A stretch of 64,000 nucleotides of DNA. Source: Aquincola agrisoli. GTDB taxonomy: Bacteria; Pseudomonadota; Gammaproteobacteria; Burkholderiales; Burkholderiaceae_C. The stretch spans positions 434,001-498,000 of the forward strand of contig NZ_JAZIBG010000036.1 in the NCBI RefSeq assembly GCF_036621135.1, written 5' to 3'. The translations under genes and the position numbers were made by a program. Below, piece after piece: positions 47,204-59,656 of the stretch (positions are counted from its first letter, which is position 1; the number at the start of each line of letters is the position of its first letter). The notes beneath the pieces were generated by a model. The model worked only from the letters and a program-made list of their open reading frames with translations. It made no database searches and had not been told where the DNA came from.

Positions 47204-50200
47204 GTGGGTCCTACCGTGTCCACGCTACCGCCCACACTCCCCCATCCCTCCCCCGACTCGCCGGACACCACGCCCGCGGTCACCGCCACGCCGGTGAAGC
47301 GGCCGCGATGGCAGGCCGCCGTGCAAGCGGCAGGCGTCGCCGTGGCGTGCGCCGGCCTCGGCTTCGCCGCGCTGCGCCTCGCGCGCATCGACGACACCTC
47401 CGCACTGCTTTGGTGGCCCGCCGGCCTGGCGCTGGGCGCGCTGCTGCGCTGGGGGCGGGGGCTCTGGCCCGCGGCGTTCATCGGCTTGTTGGCCGCCCAC
47501 GCCGCCGCAGGCTTCCACATTGGCGGCGCGCTCCTGCTGGCAGCCAGCGGCACGCTGGGGCCGTGGTTTGCAGCCGGGTGGCTCGGCCGGCGCCGCTTCC
47601 AGGCCAGCGCCCCGGGCATCCGCGATGCGCGGCTGCTGGTCTCCGCCATGGCCGCCAGCGCGTTGTGGATGGCGGCCGCGCAACTGCTCTGGTGGTCCTG
47701 GACGGACGACGCCTCGATGTCGGCCCTGGCCGTCGGCGTGGTGGCCTGGATGGGCAGCATGGTCGGCGGGCTGCTGGGCACCCTGCCCTGGCTGGCCGCA
47801 CGGGAGCCAGCCGCCACGCGCCGCACGCCCTGGGAACGCTGGGAGATGGGCGTGCCAGGCGCGGCAGCGCTGTCGGTGGCCGTGCTGGGCTGCGCCTTCG
47901 CGCTGCTGCGCGCGCATCCCCCGCTGTCGGCCGCGCAGACGTCGCTGCTGTTCGTGCCGCCGGTGCTGCTGGCCTGGCTGGCAGCACGCGGCGCCGGGCG
48001 CTGGGCGTCGTCGGTGCTCTTCCTGCTGGGCGTTGGCGCGATGCTGTCGCTGGGCAGCGGCGGCGGCCCCCTCGCCGGCACCGGCCGTGACCCCGGCCAT
48101 GCCTTGCTGATCCTGTGGGCCTACCTCCTCGCCTGCGGCATGCTGCTGCTGGGCGTGCAGGCCGGCATCGGCGAACTGCGCCGCATCAAGAACCGCCTGC
48201 AGCTGGCGCTTGATGCAGCGGACGTCGGCATGGCCGACTGGGATCTGCGCACCGGCCGGTGCTACACCTCCCCCCGTTGGCAGGCGTTGCTGGGCCCGGC
48301 GGAGCGCCACGCGTTGCCGCCGCAGGCGGCCTGGCTCGAGCAGGTCCACGCCGACGACCGCAGCCGCGAACGCGCTGCGCTCGCGCGCCTGGCCGACCCG
48401 CGCAACGAGAGCTACCGCCATGACCTTCGCCTGCGCACGCCCGCCGGCTGGGGCTGGTTCCACGCGCAGGTGCTGGTCGGCGAGCGGGGCGACGGCGACG
48501 TGCCGCGACGGCTCGTCGTCACGTTGGCCGACATCGGCGAGCGGCGCGCCAACGAAGAGCGGCAGCGGCTGTCCGCGAGGCTGTTCCAGCACCTGCACGA
48601 AGGCCTGCTGATCACCGACGCAGACCTGCGCGTGCTCGACGTCAACCCGACGTACTCGCAGATCATGGGCGTCTCGCGCCACGAACTGCTGGGCACCATC
48701 CCGCCGCTGCTCGCTGCCGCGCGGGCCGGCACGCCGGGGCACGATGCGGCGGCCGCGGCACGCCACGGCAGCATGTGGGCCAGCCTGCGCGCGACCGGCA
48801 CCTGGCGCGGCGAGGTCGTCGAGCGCCGCCGCAACGGCGACCCGTGCGCGCTGCAGGTCACAATCTCCGCAGTGCTCGGGCCGGACAGCCAGCCGCGCTA
48901 CCACGTCCTCGTGATCTCCGACATCACCGACCAGCACCTGCAGCGCCAGCGGCTGGAGCGCCAGGCCCTGTTCGACGAACTCACCCGGCTGCCGAACCGC
49001 GCCCGCCTGGCGCAGATGCTGGCCGATGCGATGGCCGCCGCCGACCGCGAAGGCAACCTGCTGGCCGTCTGCTACCTCGACCTCGACCACTTCAAGCCGG
49101 TCAACGACCGCTTCGGGCATGCGGCCGGCGACCGGCTGCTGGTCGAGCTGGCGCACCGGCTGCGCGGCGCGCTGCGCAGCAACGCCGCCTGGTCCGATGC
49201 CGCGGCGCGGCTCGGCGGGGACGAGTTCGTGCTGCTGCTGCGTGCCGGCACGCTCGACGAGGCGCGCCTGGCCGTGGAGCGGGTGCTCCGGGTGATCTCG
49301 CAACCCTACGCCATCGAACCGGGCGCGGACCCGGTCACCATCACCGCCAGCGTCGGCGCCACCGTCTATCCGCTCGACCGCAGCGACGCCGACACGCTGC
49401 TGCGGCACGCCGACCACGCGATGTACGGCGCCAAGCAGTCGGGCCGCAACGGCTACAGCTTCTTCGACCCCGAGCACAGCCGGCGCACCGAGGAACGGGT
49501 CATGGCGATCGGCCGCATCCAGGAGGCACTCGACAGCCACGAGCTGGAGCTGTACTACCAGCCCAAGGTCGACATGCGCCAGGGTGCGGTGCTGGGCATG
49601 GAGGCGCTGCTGCGCTGGAACCACCCGGAGCACGGCGTGATTCCACCGGCCCAGTTCCTGCCGCTGATCGAGCACACCGGCCTGTCGGCACGGGTCGGCG
49701 ACTGGGTGCTCGACCAGGCGCTCGAACAGCTCGCGCGCTGGCGGCGCATGGGCTTCGACCTGTCGGTGAGCGTCAACGTCTCGGCCCGCCACCTGCAGGA
49801 ACCCGACTTCGCGCAGCGCCTGGCCGAGCTGCTGGCGCGGCACGCCGATCCGCTGGGCGAGCGGCTCGAACTGGAGGTGCTGGAGACCGCGGCGCTGGCC
49901 GACATCGACTACACCTCGGCGCTGCTGGAGCGCTGCCGGCGCCTGGGCGTGCGCTTCTCGCTGGACGATTTCGGCACCGGCTACTCGACCCTCACCTACC
50001 TGAAGCGGCTGCCGGTCGACGTGTTGAAGATCGACCGCTCCTTCGTGCGCAACATGCTCGACGATCGCCAGGACCTGGCGATCGTCGAGGGCGTGATCGG
50101 GTTGGCCCGCACCTTCGGCTGCAGCGTCGTGGCCGAAGGCGTCGAGATGCCGGCGCAGGCACGGCTGCTGATCGACATGGGCTGCGACATCGGCCAGGGG

Positions 50201-50320
50201 CACGGCATCGCCAGTCCCATGCGCGCGGGCGAGGTGCCGCGCTGGACGCGGGAGTACCGCGGGCCTTTCGCGCTCGGCGCCGCGCCGTCCGACGGCTCCC
50301 CGCCGCCCCAGGTCGCCTGA
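47204..50320 (+). CDS. membrane MASE1-PAS-GGDEF-EAL c-di-GMP enzyme
   Basis: A 1038-residue inner-membrane protein: MASE1 sensor of about eight helices (residues 35-320), two PAS domains (about 325-450 and 455-580), GGDEF with an intact RLGGDEFVLLL (near 669) and EAL with MEALLRWNHPEHG (near 799) plus later ISFLDDFGTGYS-like LDDFGTGYSTL. Both c-di-GMP synthesis and breakdown motifs are present, so net activity is unclear. Starts at GTG 47204 or 47216 are both possible. Confidence 0.92.
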   Translation: MGPTVSTLPPTLPHPSPDSPDTTPAVTATPVKRPRWQAAVQAAGVAVACAGLGFAALRLARIDDTSALLWWPAGLALGALLRWGRGLWPAAFIGLLAAHAAAGFHIGGALLLAASGTLGPWFAAGWLGRRRFQASAPGIRDARLLVSAMAASALWMAAAQLLWWSWTDDASMSALAVGVVAWMGSMVGGLLGTLPWLAAREPAATRRTPWERWEMGVPGAAALSVAVLGCAFALLRAHPPLSAAQTSLLFVPPVLLAWLAARGAGRWASSVLFLLGVGAMLSLGSGGGPLAGTGRDPGHALLILWAYLLACGMLLLGVQAGIGELRRIKNRLQLALDAADVGMADWDLRTGRCYTSPRWQALLGPAERHALPPQAAWLEQVHADDRSRERAALARLADPRNESYRHDLRLRTPAGWGWFHAQVLVGERGDGDVPRRLVVTLADIGERRANEERQRLSARLFQHLHEGLLITDADLRVLDVNPTYSQIMGVSRHELLGTIPPLLAAARAGTPGHDAAAAARHGSMWASLRATGTWRGEVVERRRNGDPCALQVTISAVLGPDSQPRYHVLVISDITDQHLQRQRLERQALFDELTRLPNRARLAQMLADAMAAADREGNLLAVCYLDLDHFKPVNDRFGHAAGDRLLVELAHRLRGALRSNAAWSDAAARLGGDEFVLLLRAGTLDEARLAVERVLRVISQPYAIEPGADPVTITASVGATVYPLDRSDADTLLRHADHAMYGAKQSGRNGYSFFDPEHSRRTEERVMAIGRIQEALDSHELELYYQPKVDMRQGAVLGMEALLRWNHPEHGVIPPAQFLPLIEHTGLSARVGDWVLDQALEQLARWRRMGFDLSVSVNVSARHLQEPDFAQRLAELLARHADPLGERLELEVLETAALADIDYTSALLERCRRLGVRFSLDDFGTGYSTLTYLKRLPVDVLKIDRSFVRNMLDDRQDLAIVEGVIGLARTFGCSVVAEGVEMPAQARLLIDMGCDIGQGHGIASPMRAGEVPRWTREYRGPFALGAAPSDGSPPPQVA

Positions 50321-50362
50321 CGGCCCGCCCGTGCGCGGCGGGCCGCTCGATAGACTGCGAAC

Positions 50363-52234
50363 ATGATTCCCGCCGGGTTTATCCAGGAGCTGCTGTCGCG
50401 CGTCGACATCGTCGAGGTGGTCGGCCGCCACGTGCAGCTGAAGAAGACGGGGGGCAACCTGATGGGGCTGTGCCCCTTCCATGGGGAGAAGTCGCCGAGC
50501 TTCTCGGTCAGCCCGAGCAAGCAGTTCTACTATTGCTTCGGCTGCGGCGCCTCGGGCGACGCGGTGAAGTTCCTGGCCGAACACACCGGCGCGAGCTTCC
50601 GCGAGGCGGTGGCCGACCTGGCCCAGCAGGTCGGACTGACGGTGCCCGACGACGAGCGCAACCCGGAGGAGCGGGCCCAGGCCGCGCGCGCCAAGGAGCA
50701 GCAGGCAAGCCTGACCGACGTGCTGGCCCGCGCGGCCGACCACTACCGCAAGCAGCTGCGCGGCAGCCCGCGCGCGATCGACTACCTGAAGGGCCGCGGG
50801 CTGACCGGCGAGATCGCCGCGCGGTTCGGCCTCGGCTACGCACCCGACGGCTGGCGAAGCCTGGCGAGCGCTTTTCCCCGCTACGACGACCCGCTGCTGG
50901 CCGAGTCGGGGCTGGTGATCCTGCACGAGGCGGACAACGGCGGCGACGAGAAGCGCTACGACCGCTTCCGCGACCGCGTGATGTTCCCCATCCGCTCGGT
51001 GCAGGGCGAGGTGATCGGCTTCGGCGGCCGCGTGCTGGACCGCGGCGAGCCGAAGTACCTCAACTCGCCCGAGACGCCAGTGTTCGTCAAGGGCCGCGAG
51101 CTGTACGGCCTGTTCGAGGCGCGCGCGGCAATGCGCCAGCGAGGCTACGCGCTGGTCGTCGAGGGCTACATGGACGTCGTGGCGCTGGCGCAGCTCGGCT
51201 TCGAGAACGCCGTCGCCACGCTGGGCACGGCGTGCGGGGAGGAACACGTGCGCAAGCTCTTCCGCTTCACCGATTCGATCGTCTTCAGCTTCGACGGCGA
51301 CGCCGCCGGGCGCCGCGCGGCCGCGCGGGCGATGGAGTCGGCGCTGCCCCATGCCAGCGACACGCGCACGATCCGGTTCCTGTTCCTGCCGCCCGAGCAC
51401 GACCCGGACTCGTACGTTCGCGAGTTCGGCGCCGACGCGTTCGAACGCTGCGTGAACGACGCGCTGCCGCTGTCGCGCCAGCTCGTCGAGGTGGCGCGGG
51501 AGGGCTGCGACCTGGCGACGCCCGAAGGCCGGGCCCGTTTCCTCGCCCAGGCCCGGCCGTTCTGGGCGGCGTTGCCTGCGGGCGCGCTGTCGAGGCAGAT
51601 GCTCGGCGAGATCGCCCGCCAGGCGGCCCTGCCGGACGCCGAACTGGCGTCGCAATGGTCGGCGGCCGCGGCAGGCCGGCCGCAGCGCGCGCCGGCAGGC
51701 CCGCCGCAGGAACCCCGGGAAGCCGGCGCGGCGAGGCCGTTCCGCGCCGGCCCGGGGCGGGCCGCGGCCCGCCCGGCCGGCACGCGGCGCGCGCCGCGCA
51801 AGCCCGAGGACCGCATCGTCCACCTGCTGATGACCCACGGCGAGTGGTGGGACCGCCTGTCGCCGGACGATCTCGACATCCTGCACACGCTGGACGGACC
51901 GCATGGCGTGCTGCTGCGGTGGCTGGAACGCGAGCTGCACGACCACGGCGCCCGCCCGTGGGCCGTGATGCGGGTCGCGCTGGAAGCCGACGCCACCACC
52001 CTCGAGGCCTTCGAGGCGACCACCAGCCACGACGCGGACGACGCCGACGGCAGCTTCGAATCGCTGCGCTGGCTGCTCGACGGCCTGCTCATCGTCGACC
52101 TCGAGCGCCGCATGAGCCACGAGGCCGCAGCAGCGGCCGCCGACCCGGGCGCGATGGCGCGATTCCGCGAGTTGGACCAGCGCTGGCGGGCGCTCAAGGC
52201 GAGCCGCCCCGCCTCCGCGGACAGGGACGACTGA
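50363..52234 (+). CDS. dnaG: DNA primase
   Basis: A 623-residue DnaG with the zinc finger CPFHGEKSPSFSV...YYCFGCGASGD, the TOPRIM catalytic parts VVEGYMDVVAL and FSFDGDAAGRRA, and a C-terminal helicase-binding domain. It primes replication forks. It precedes rpoD, the usual macromolecular-synthesis order; rpsU is not directly upstream here. Confidence 0.96.
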   Translation: MIPAGFIQELLSRVDIVEVVGRHVQLKKTGGNLMGLCPFHGEKSPSFSVSPSKQFYYCFGCGASGDAVKFLAEHTGASFREAVADLAQQVGLTVPDDERNPEERAQAARAKEQQASLTDVLARAADHYRKQLRGSPRAIDYLKGRGLTGEIAARFGLGYAPDGWRSLASAFPRYDDPLLAESGLVILHEADNGGDEKRYDRFRDRVMFPIRSVQGEVIGFGGRVLDRGEPKYLNSPETPVFVKGRELYGLFEARAAMRQRGYALVVEGYMDVVALAQLGFENAVATLGTACGEEHVRKLFRFTDSIVFSFDGDAAGRRAAARAMESALPHASDTRTIRFLFLPPEHDPDSYVREFGADAFERCVNDALPLSRQLVEVAREGCDLATPEGRARFLAQARPFWAALPAGALSRQMLGEIARQAALPDAELASQWSAAAAGRPQRAPAGPPQEPREAGAARPFRAGPGRAAARPAGTRRAPRKPEDRIVHLLMTHGEWWDRLSPDDLDILHTLDGPHGVLLRWLERELHDHGARPWAVMRVALEADATTLEAFEATTSHDADDADGSFESLRWLLDGLLIVDLERRMSHEAAAAAADPGAMARFRELDQRWRALKASRPASADRDD

Positions 52235-52244
52235 CGCGCAAAGC

Positions 52245-52273
52245 GTGCCGTAACCCGGTTTCATGGGTATAAT
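52245..52273 (+). promoter_or_regulatory. rpoD promoter candidate
   Basis: A perfect TATAAT (52268-52273) lies in the dnaG-rpoD gap; the best -35 (GTGCCG, 52245-52250) is weak. The leader to ATG 52491 is about 210 bases and holds no clear coding sequence. Confidence 0.45.
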
Positions 52274-52490
52274 CCGCGTTTCCTTCCGGCGGCCCAACCT
52301 CCTGGGCTGGATGTCTGAGCTGACGCCAGGGGGCTGAACACCCCGCAGTTTGTGGCCGAGCCCACATCGCAACCAGCCCGCGCCGATGCCGCCGCCGGGG
52401 CCGCCACGGAAAATTTCTGCGCCGCTTCCCACCCATCCGTTCCGCCATGTGCCTGCGCCCCGGGAAGCCTTCACCGTTCGAGGATTTCGC

Positions 52491-54647
<2,157 letters not shown>

Positions 54648-54672
54648 GCTTGCGCATCCGCGCAACAGCAGC

Positions 54673-54697
54673 AAAGCCCGGCACTGCCGGGCTTTTT
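54673..54697 (+). terminator. rho-independent terminator after rpoD
   Basis: AAAGCCCGGCACTGCCGGGC followed by TTTTT at 54673-54697, 26 bases after the rpoD stop. Confidence 0.85.
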
Positions 54698-54759
54698 CGT
54701 TGCGGCGGGAGCCCCCGCTAAACTGCTGCGTCCGCGCTCTCCCCCACCTGCCACGCCGC

Positions 54760-55722
54760 ATGACTGTCATTGCCGAACGCACCGTCCTGTTCGCCGACCT
54801 GCGCGGCAGCACGGCGCTGTACGAGCAACTGGGCAATGCGGAGGCGAGTTCCGTGGTCACCCACACCGTCACGGCGCTGGCGGGCACCGTGGCCGAATGC
54901 GGCGGCCAGGTCGTCAAGACCCTGGGGGACGGCCTGATGGCCGTGTTCGGTTCGTCGCTCGACGGCGTCGAAGCGGCGGGCCGCATGCACGGCGCGCTCG
55001 ACCAGCTGCTGTCGCGCGGCCGAGCGCACGGCGCGTCGCCGGGCCTGCGCTCGCTGCGCATCCAGGTCGCGCTCGCCCGCGGCGAGGTGGTCGAGATGGG
55101 CGGCGACTGCTTCGGCGATGCGGTCAACGTCGCGGCGCGGCTGATCGACCACGCCGGGGACAACGAGACGCTCGTCACCGATGCGGTGCTCCACGGCCTG
55201 CCGTCCCACCTGCGCCAGCGCTTCCGCAGCCTCGACTGGATGCACCTGCGCGGCCGTGCGGACCCGGTGCTGGTGTACCTCCTCAGCAACGGCCGCAGCG
55301 ATCTCGACGCCACGACGCAGTTCGACCCGGTCTCTCCGACGGCCGAGCCCGACGGCATCCGGCTCGTCTGGGGCGACGTCGAGCGGGTGTACGTGTGCGA
55401 GCAGATGCCGGTGATCCTGGGCCGCAGCCCGCAGGCCAGCTTCTGCGTCGACGACTCGCGGGTGTCGCGCTCGCATGCGCGCATCCACTGGCATGGCGGC
55501 GCCATCCAGCTCACCGACCTCAGCTACAACGGCACCTACGTCCGCTTCCGCGACGACAACGGCATCCTGAGCCTGAGGCGGAGCTCCTGCACCCTGCACA
55601 GCAAGGGCACCATCGGCCTGGGCGGAAGCCCGCTGGACAGCACCTCGCCGATCGTGCACTTCGAAGTCCTGCGCTTCGGCGATACCCAGACCCACGACCT
55701 CGACGGGCTGACCCTTCTGTAA
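54760..55722 (+). CDS. class III adenylate/guanylate cyclase with FHA domain
   Basis: A 320-residue protein: a cyclase domain (about residues 5-165) with both metal Asps (FADLRGSTALYE and KTLGDGLMAVFG), and the transition-state GDAVNVAARL (Asn/Arg), then a C-terminal FHA domain (about 215-300) with GRSPQASF, SRSHARI and SYNGTYV. FHA binds phosphothreonine, so a Ser/Thr kinase such as the one at 20991-23312 could control it; that is inference. It is followed by a hybrid kinase 14 bases downstream. Confidence 0.88.
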   Translation: MTVIAERTVLFADLRGSTALYEQLGNAEASSVVTHTVTALAGTVAECGGQVVKTLGDGLMAVFGSSLDGVEAAGRMHGALDQLLSRGRAHGASPGLRSLRIQVALARGEVVEMGGDCFGDAVNVAARLIDHAGDNETLVTDAVLHGLPSHLRQRFRSLDWMHLRGRADPVLVYLLSNGRSDLDATTQFDPVSPTAEPDGIRLVWGDVERVYVCEQMPVILGRSPQASFCVDDSRVSRSHARIHWHGGAIQLTDLSYNGTYVRFRDDNGILSLRRSSCTLHSKGTIGLGGSPLDSTSPIVHFEVLRFGDTQTHDLDGLTLL

Positions 55723-55736
55723 AGGCACTTCGCGCG

Positions 55737-58598
55737 ATGAATGCAGTACCCGGCGCCCCAGCTCCTGTCAGCGCACGGGAGGGGCTGCCAGCCGCCGCGC
55801 TGGACCAGCTCGACGCCAGCCCCGACCCCGCTTTCGACGCGCTCGTGCGCCAGGCGGCGCGCTGCAGCGCAAGCCCCATCGCCGCGCTCACCGTCTTCAC
55901 CGGCCAGCGTGCCTTCAGCAAGGCCGCCGTCGGCATGCTGCGGCACGAAGCTGCCCTGCTGCAGCCGCTGTGCGCCCGCGTGGTCGCGAGCGACCACGCG
56001 CAGGTGCTGCGCGGCATCGCCGGCGACGAAGCGCTCGAGGCCGCAGGCCGCCGCACGGCGCAGGCGCTGCAGATCGAGGTCTATGCCGGCGTGCCGGTGC
56101 GGGTGCACGGCCTGCCGGTGGGCACGCTGTGCACGATGGGCCCCGCCTCGTTCGAGGCCGACGACGCCGTGCTGCAAGGCCTGCACGACCTGGCCACCGC
56201 CTGCGGCGGACTGGTCGAATCGCGGCTGGCTGCGCTACCCGCGCTGGCGCGAGAGGCCGGGAACCGCGCCGCCCAGCGGGCGCAGCAACTGCTGAACCAG
56301 ACGCTGGAGGGCCTGGCCGCCAGCGTGATGATCAGCGACGCCGACGGCCGCATCCTGATGGCCAACCAGCGCTGGCACCGGCAGATCGGCGCCCTGCTGC
56401 CCCGCGGCTGCGACCGTTGGCCGGATGCCGTGCGGCACCTGGCGCGGGCCGGCCACTACCAGCAGGCAGTCGGCCGCGAAGACGCTTTTGTCGCCTGGCG
56501 GCTGTCGCTGCCGGCGCCGTCGCCGAAACCTCAGGAAACGCAGTGGCGCGGCGGCTGGGTGCTGCTGAACGACCGCCTGCTGCCGGACGGCACCGTGGTG
56601 CACCTGTCGATGGACATCACCGACCGCCGTCGCGCCGCGATGGCGCTGGCCGAGGAGCAGTCCCGCGCCCGCACCTCCGACGCCAGGATGCGCGCCGTGC
56701 TCGGCGCGGTGCCCGACCTCTGGTTCGTCATCGACGACGACGGCCGCTACCGGCACTGCTCCGACCCCGACCACCCCGCCATCGCCTGGCCCTACATGGA
56801 ATCGCGCGGCCGCAGCATGTTCGAGGTGCTGCCGCCCGATCTCTCGGCCGCCACCCGCGCCGCCGTGCAGCGCGCACGCGCCACCGGCGAGACGCAGCGG
56901 CAGGAGTACGAGCTCGAGGTGCGCGGCGTGCCCGGCTGGTACGAGGCCCGCATCTCCCCGATGCCGCACGGCGAGTTGCTCTACCTCGTGCGCGACCTCA
57001 CCGAGCTGCGCGCGCTGGCGGCCGAGGTCCGCCTCAACGAGGCGCGCTGGAAGTTCGCGCTCGACGGTGCCGGGCACGGCGTGTGGGACTGGCATGCCGA
57101 TACGGGCAACACCTACTTCTCCAGCTACTGGAAGGAGATGCTCGGCTACGCCGACCACGAGATCGGCAATCGCTGGGACGAATGGTCGTCGCGCGTGCAT
57201 CCGGACGACCTGCCCGTCGTCCTGGAGGCGCTGCGCGCCTACCAGCACGGGGAAGCCCCCGCCTACGAGATCGACTACCGCATGCGCCACCGCGACGGCC
57301 ACGAGCTGTGGATACGCGACCGCGGACAGATCGTCGCGCGCCGTGCCGACGGCAGTGCCCTGCGCATGGTGGGCACGCAGTCGGACATCACCCGCCAGCG
57401 CTCGACCGAGGCCGCCCTGCGCAACAAGCAGGCGGCCGAACTGGCCAGCCGCAGCAAGAGCGAGTTCCTCTCGCGCATGAGCCACGAGATGCGCACGCCG
57501 CTGAACGCGGTCATCGGCTTCGCGCAACTGCTGCGGCTGCAGGGCGGAGCGCGCCTCGACTACGTCGACCACGTGCTCGAGGCCAGCCAGCACCTGCTGA
57601 CGCTGATCAACGACGTGCTGGACCTGCAGCAGGTCGAGGAAGGCCGTCTGAACCTGCACCTGCAGCCGGTGGCAGCGGCGCCGCTCGTGAACGCCTGCGC
57701 GACGATGCTGCAGCCGCTGGCGCAGGCGCGCGGGGTGACGCAGCAGCTGCCCGCCGCGCCGGCGAACCTGCCGCGCCTGGTGGCCGACGAGCAGCGGCTG
57801 CGGCAGGTGCTGCTGAACATCGGTTCCAACGCGATCAAGTACAACCGGCCGGGCGGCCAGGTGCGCTGGTCGATGGAAGCGACGCCCGGCGGGGTGCTGG
57901 CCATCGTCGTCGAGGACACCGGCTCCGGCATGACGGAGGACCAGCAGGCCCGCCTGTTCCAGCCGTTCGAGCGGCTGGGGCGCGAAAGCAGCATCGAGGG
58001 CAGCGGCCTGGGGCTGCTGATCGCCCGCCGGCTGGTTGGCGACATGGGGGGTGCCGTCGCGCTGAGCAGCCAGCCGGGCGTCGGCACGCGCGTGCGCATC
58101 GAGCTGCCCGTGGAGGCCATGGAGGCCTACGCCGCGGCGCCGCCGCCGGCAGGCCCCGCCGAGACGGCGGAGAAGACCGCCGTCGAGGCCGTCGCCGCAC
58201 GCGCTGCCGACGACCAGGCGCCGCCGCTGCAGCTGCTGTACCTCGAGGACAACCGCGTCAACGCGCTGCTGTTCGCGGAGGCCCTGCGCCAGCACACCGA
58301 CATCGAGCTGCACATCGCCGAAACCGGCGCGCAGGCGTTCGAGCTGCTCGAAGGCATGCAGCCGGACGTGCTCGTGCTCGATGCCAACCTGCCCGACTGC
58401 AGCGGCTACGACGTGCTGGCGCGCATCCGCGGCATGCCCGCCCTGGCCCGGGTGCCGGCCTACATGTGCTCCGCCGACGCCGCGCCCGAAGACATGGCGC
58501 GGGCCCGCGAGGCGGGCTTCGAGGGCTATTGGGCCAAGCCGCTCGATCTCTCCCGTATCCTCGCGGACCTTCGCCGGCTCGGTGCCGGCATCCGCTGA
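55737..58598 (+). CDS. hybrid sensor histidine kinase (GAF-PAS-PAS-PAS-HisKA-HATPase-REC)
   Basis: A 953-residue protein without clear transmembrane segments: GAF (about 25-165), three PAS parts (about 180-300, 310-425, 430-560, the last with the RDGHELWIRDRG PAC), HisKA with MSHEMRTPLNAV (His near 583), HATPase (NIGSNAIKYN, GSGLGLLIARR) and a receiver with LYLEDN, Asp in VLVLDANLPDCSG (near 880) and Lys in YWAKPLD. The C-terminal receiver may pass phosphate to another regulator. It is adjacent to the cyclase-FHA gene. Confidence 0.9.
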   Translation: MNAVPGAPAPVSAREGLPAAALDQLDASPDPAFDALVRQAARCSASPIAALTVFTGQRAFSKAAVGMLRHEAALLQPLCARVVASDHAQVLRGIAGDEALEAAGRRTAQALQIEVYAGVPVRVHGLPVGTLCTMGPASFEADDAVLQGLHDLATACGGLVESRLAALPALAREAGNRAAQRAQQLLNQTLEGLAASVMISDADGRILMANQRWHRQIGALLPRGCDRWPDAVRHLARAGHYQQAVGREDAFVAWRLSLPAPSPKPQETQWRGGWVLLNDRLLPDGTVVHLSMDITDRRRAAMALAEEQSRARTSDARMRAVLGAVPDLWFVIDDDGRYRHCSDPDHPAIAWPYMESRGRSMFEVLPPDLSAATRAAVQRARATGETQRQEYELEVRGVPGWYEARISPMPHGELLYLVRDLTELRALAAEVRLNEARWKFALDGAGHGVWDWHADTGNTYFSSYWKEMLGYADHEIGNRWDEWSSRVHPDDLPVVLEALRAYQHGEAPAYEIDYRMRHRDGHELWIRDRGQIVARRADGSALRMVGTQSDITRQRSTEAALRNKQAAELASRSKSEFLSRMSHEMRTPLNAVIGFAQLLRLQGGARLDYVDHVLEASQHLLTLINDVLDLQQVEEGRLNLHLQPVAAAPLVNACATMLQPLAQARGVTQQLPAAPANLPRLVADEQRLRQVLLNIGSNAIKYNRPGGQVRWSMEATPGGVLAIVVEDTGSGMTEDQQARLFQPFERLGRESSIEGSGLGLLIARRLVGDMGGAVALSSQPGVGTRVRIELPVEAMEAYAAAPPPAGPAETAEKTAVEAVAARAADDQAPPLQLLYLEDNRVNALLFAEALRQHTDIELHIAETGAQAFELLEGMQPDVLVLDANLPDCSGYDVLARIRGMPALARVPAYMCSADAAPEDMARAREAGFEGYWAKPLDLSRILADLRRLGAGIR

Positions 58599-58609
58599 CC
58601 GCCCTTTCC

Positions 58610-59647
58610 ATGACGCCATCCTATGAAGCGCCGCAGCGCACCGCGGTGCTGCTGGTCAACCTCGGCACGCCCGATGCACCGACCGCCCCTGCCCTGCGCC
58701 GGTACCTGGCTGAGTTTCTCGGCGATCCCCGCGTGGTCGAGATCCCGCGCGCCGTCTGGCTGCCGATCCTGCACGGCATCATCCTGCGCACCCGCCCCGC
58801 CAAGTCCGCCGCGAAGTATGCGAGCATCTGGACGCCCGACGGCTCGCCGCTGGCGGTGTGGACGCAGCGCCAGGCCAAGCTGCTGGCCGGCCACCTCGGC
58901 GAACGCCTCGGCCAGCCCCAGCCGGCGGTGCTCGTGCGCCACGCGATGCGCTACGGCAACCCGTCGATCCCCGCGGTGCTCGACGAGCTGAAGGCGGCCG
59001 GCGCCGCGCGCATCCTGGTGCTGCCGCTGTACCCGCAGTACGCCGGCTCGACGACCGCCACCGCCAACGACGCCGTCACGGCATGGATGGCCCGGCAGCG
59101 CGACCAGCCGGAGCTGCGCTTCGTCAACCACTACCACCAGGACGCCGGCTACATCGGTGCCCTCGCCAAGCGCGTCACCGACCACTGGGCGGCCAACGGC
59201 CGGGGCGGCAAGCTGGTGATGAGCTTCCACGGCGTTCCCGAACGCACCGTCAAGCTTGGCGACCCGTACCAGGCCGAATGCCTGGCCACCGCAAGCCTGC
59301 TGGCCCGCCGGCTGGGCCTGCGCGAAGGCGAGTGGCAGGTCACGTTCCAGAGCCGCTTCGGCAAGGCGAAGTGGCTGGAGCCCTACACCGAGCCGACGCT
59401 GGTCGCGCTGGCGAAGCAGGGGCTGCAGCGCGTCGACGTGATGTGCCCGGGCTTCACCGGCGATTGCCTGGAGACGCTGGAGGAGATCAACCAGGAGGCG
59501 CGCGCGGCCTTCGTGCAGGCCGGCGGCCGGGAGTTCCACTACCTGCCCTGCCTGAACGACCAGCCGGAGTGGATCGGTGCGCTGACGGCGATCGCCCAGC
59601 GCCACCTGCAGGGCTGGGAGGTCGGCGGGGTGCCGACCGCTGCGTGA
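58610..59647 (+). CDS. hemH: ferrochelatase
   Basis: A 345-residue enzyme inserting Fe2+ into protoporphyrin IX, last step of haem synthesis. It has VLLVNLGTPDAP, VLPLYPQYAGSTTA, the catalytic His in SFHGVPERTV and FQSRFGKAKWLEPYTEP. ATG 58610 lies 11 bases after the hybrid kinase. Confidence 0.95.
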   Translation: MTPSYEAPQRTAVLLVNLGTPDAPTAPALRRYLAEFLGDPRVVEIPRAVWLPILHGIILRTRPAKSAAKYASIWTPDGSPLAVWTQRQAKLLAGHLGERLGQPQPAVLVRHAMRYGNPSIPAVLDELKAAGAARILVLPLYPQYAGSTTATANDAVTAWMARQRDQPELRFVNHYHQDAGYIGALAKRVTDHWAANGRGGKLVMSFHGVPERTVKLGDPYQAECLATASLLARRLGLREGEWQVTFQSRFGKAKWLEPYTEPTLVALAKQGLQRVDVMCPGFTGDCLETLEEINQEARAAFVQAGGREFHYLPCLNDQPEWIGALTAIAQRHLQGWEVGGVPTAA

Positions 59648-59656
59648 GCCGCTCCC

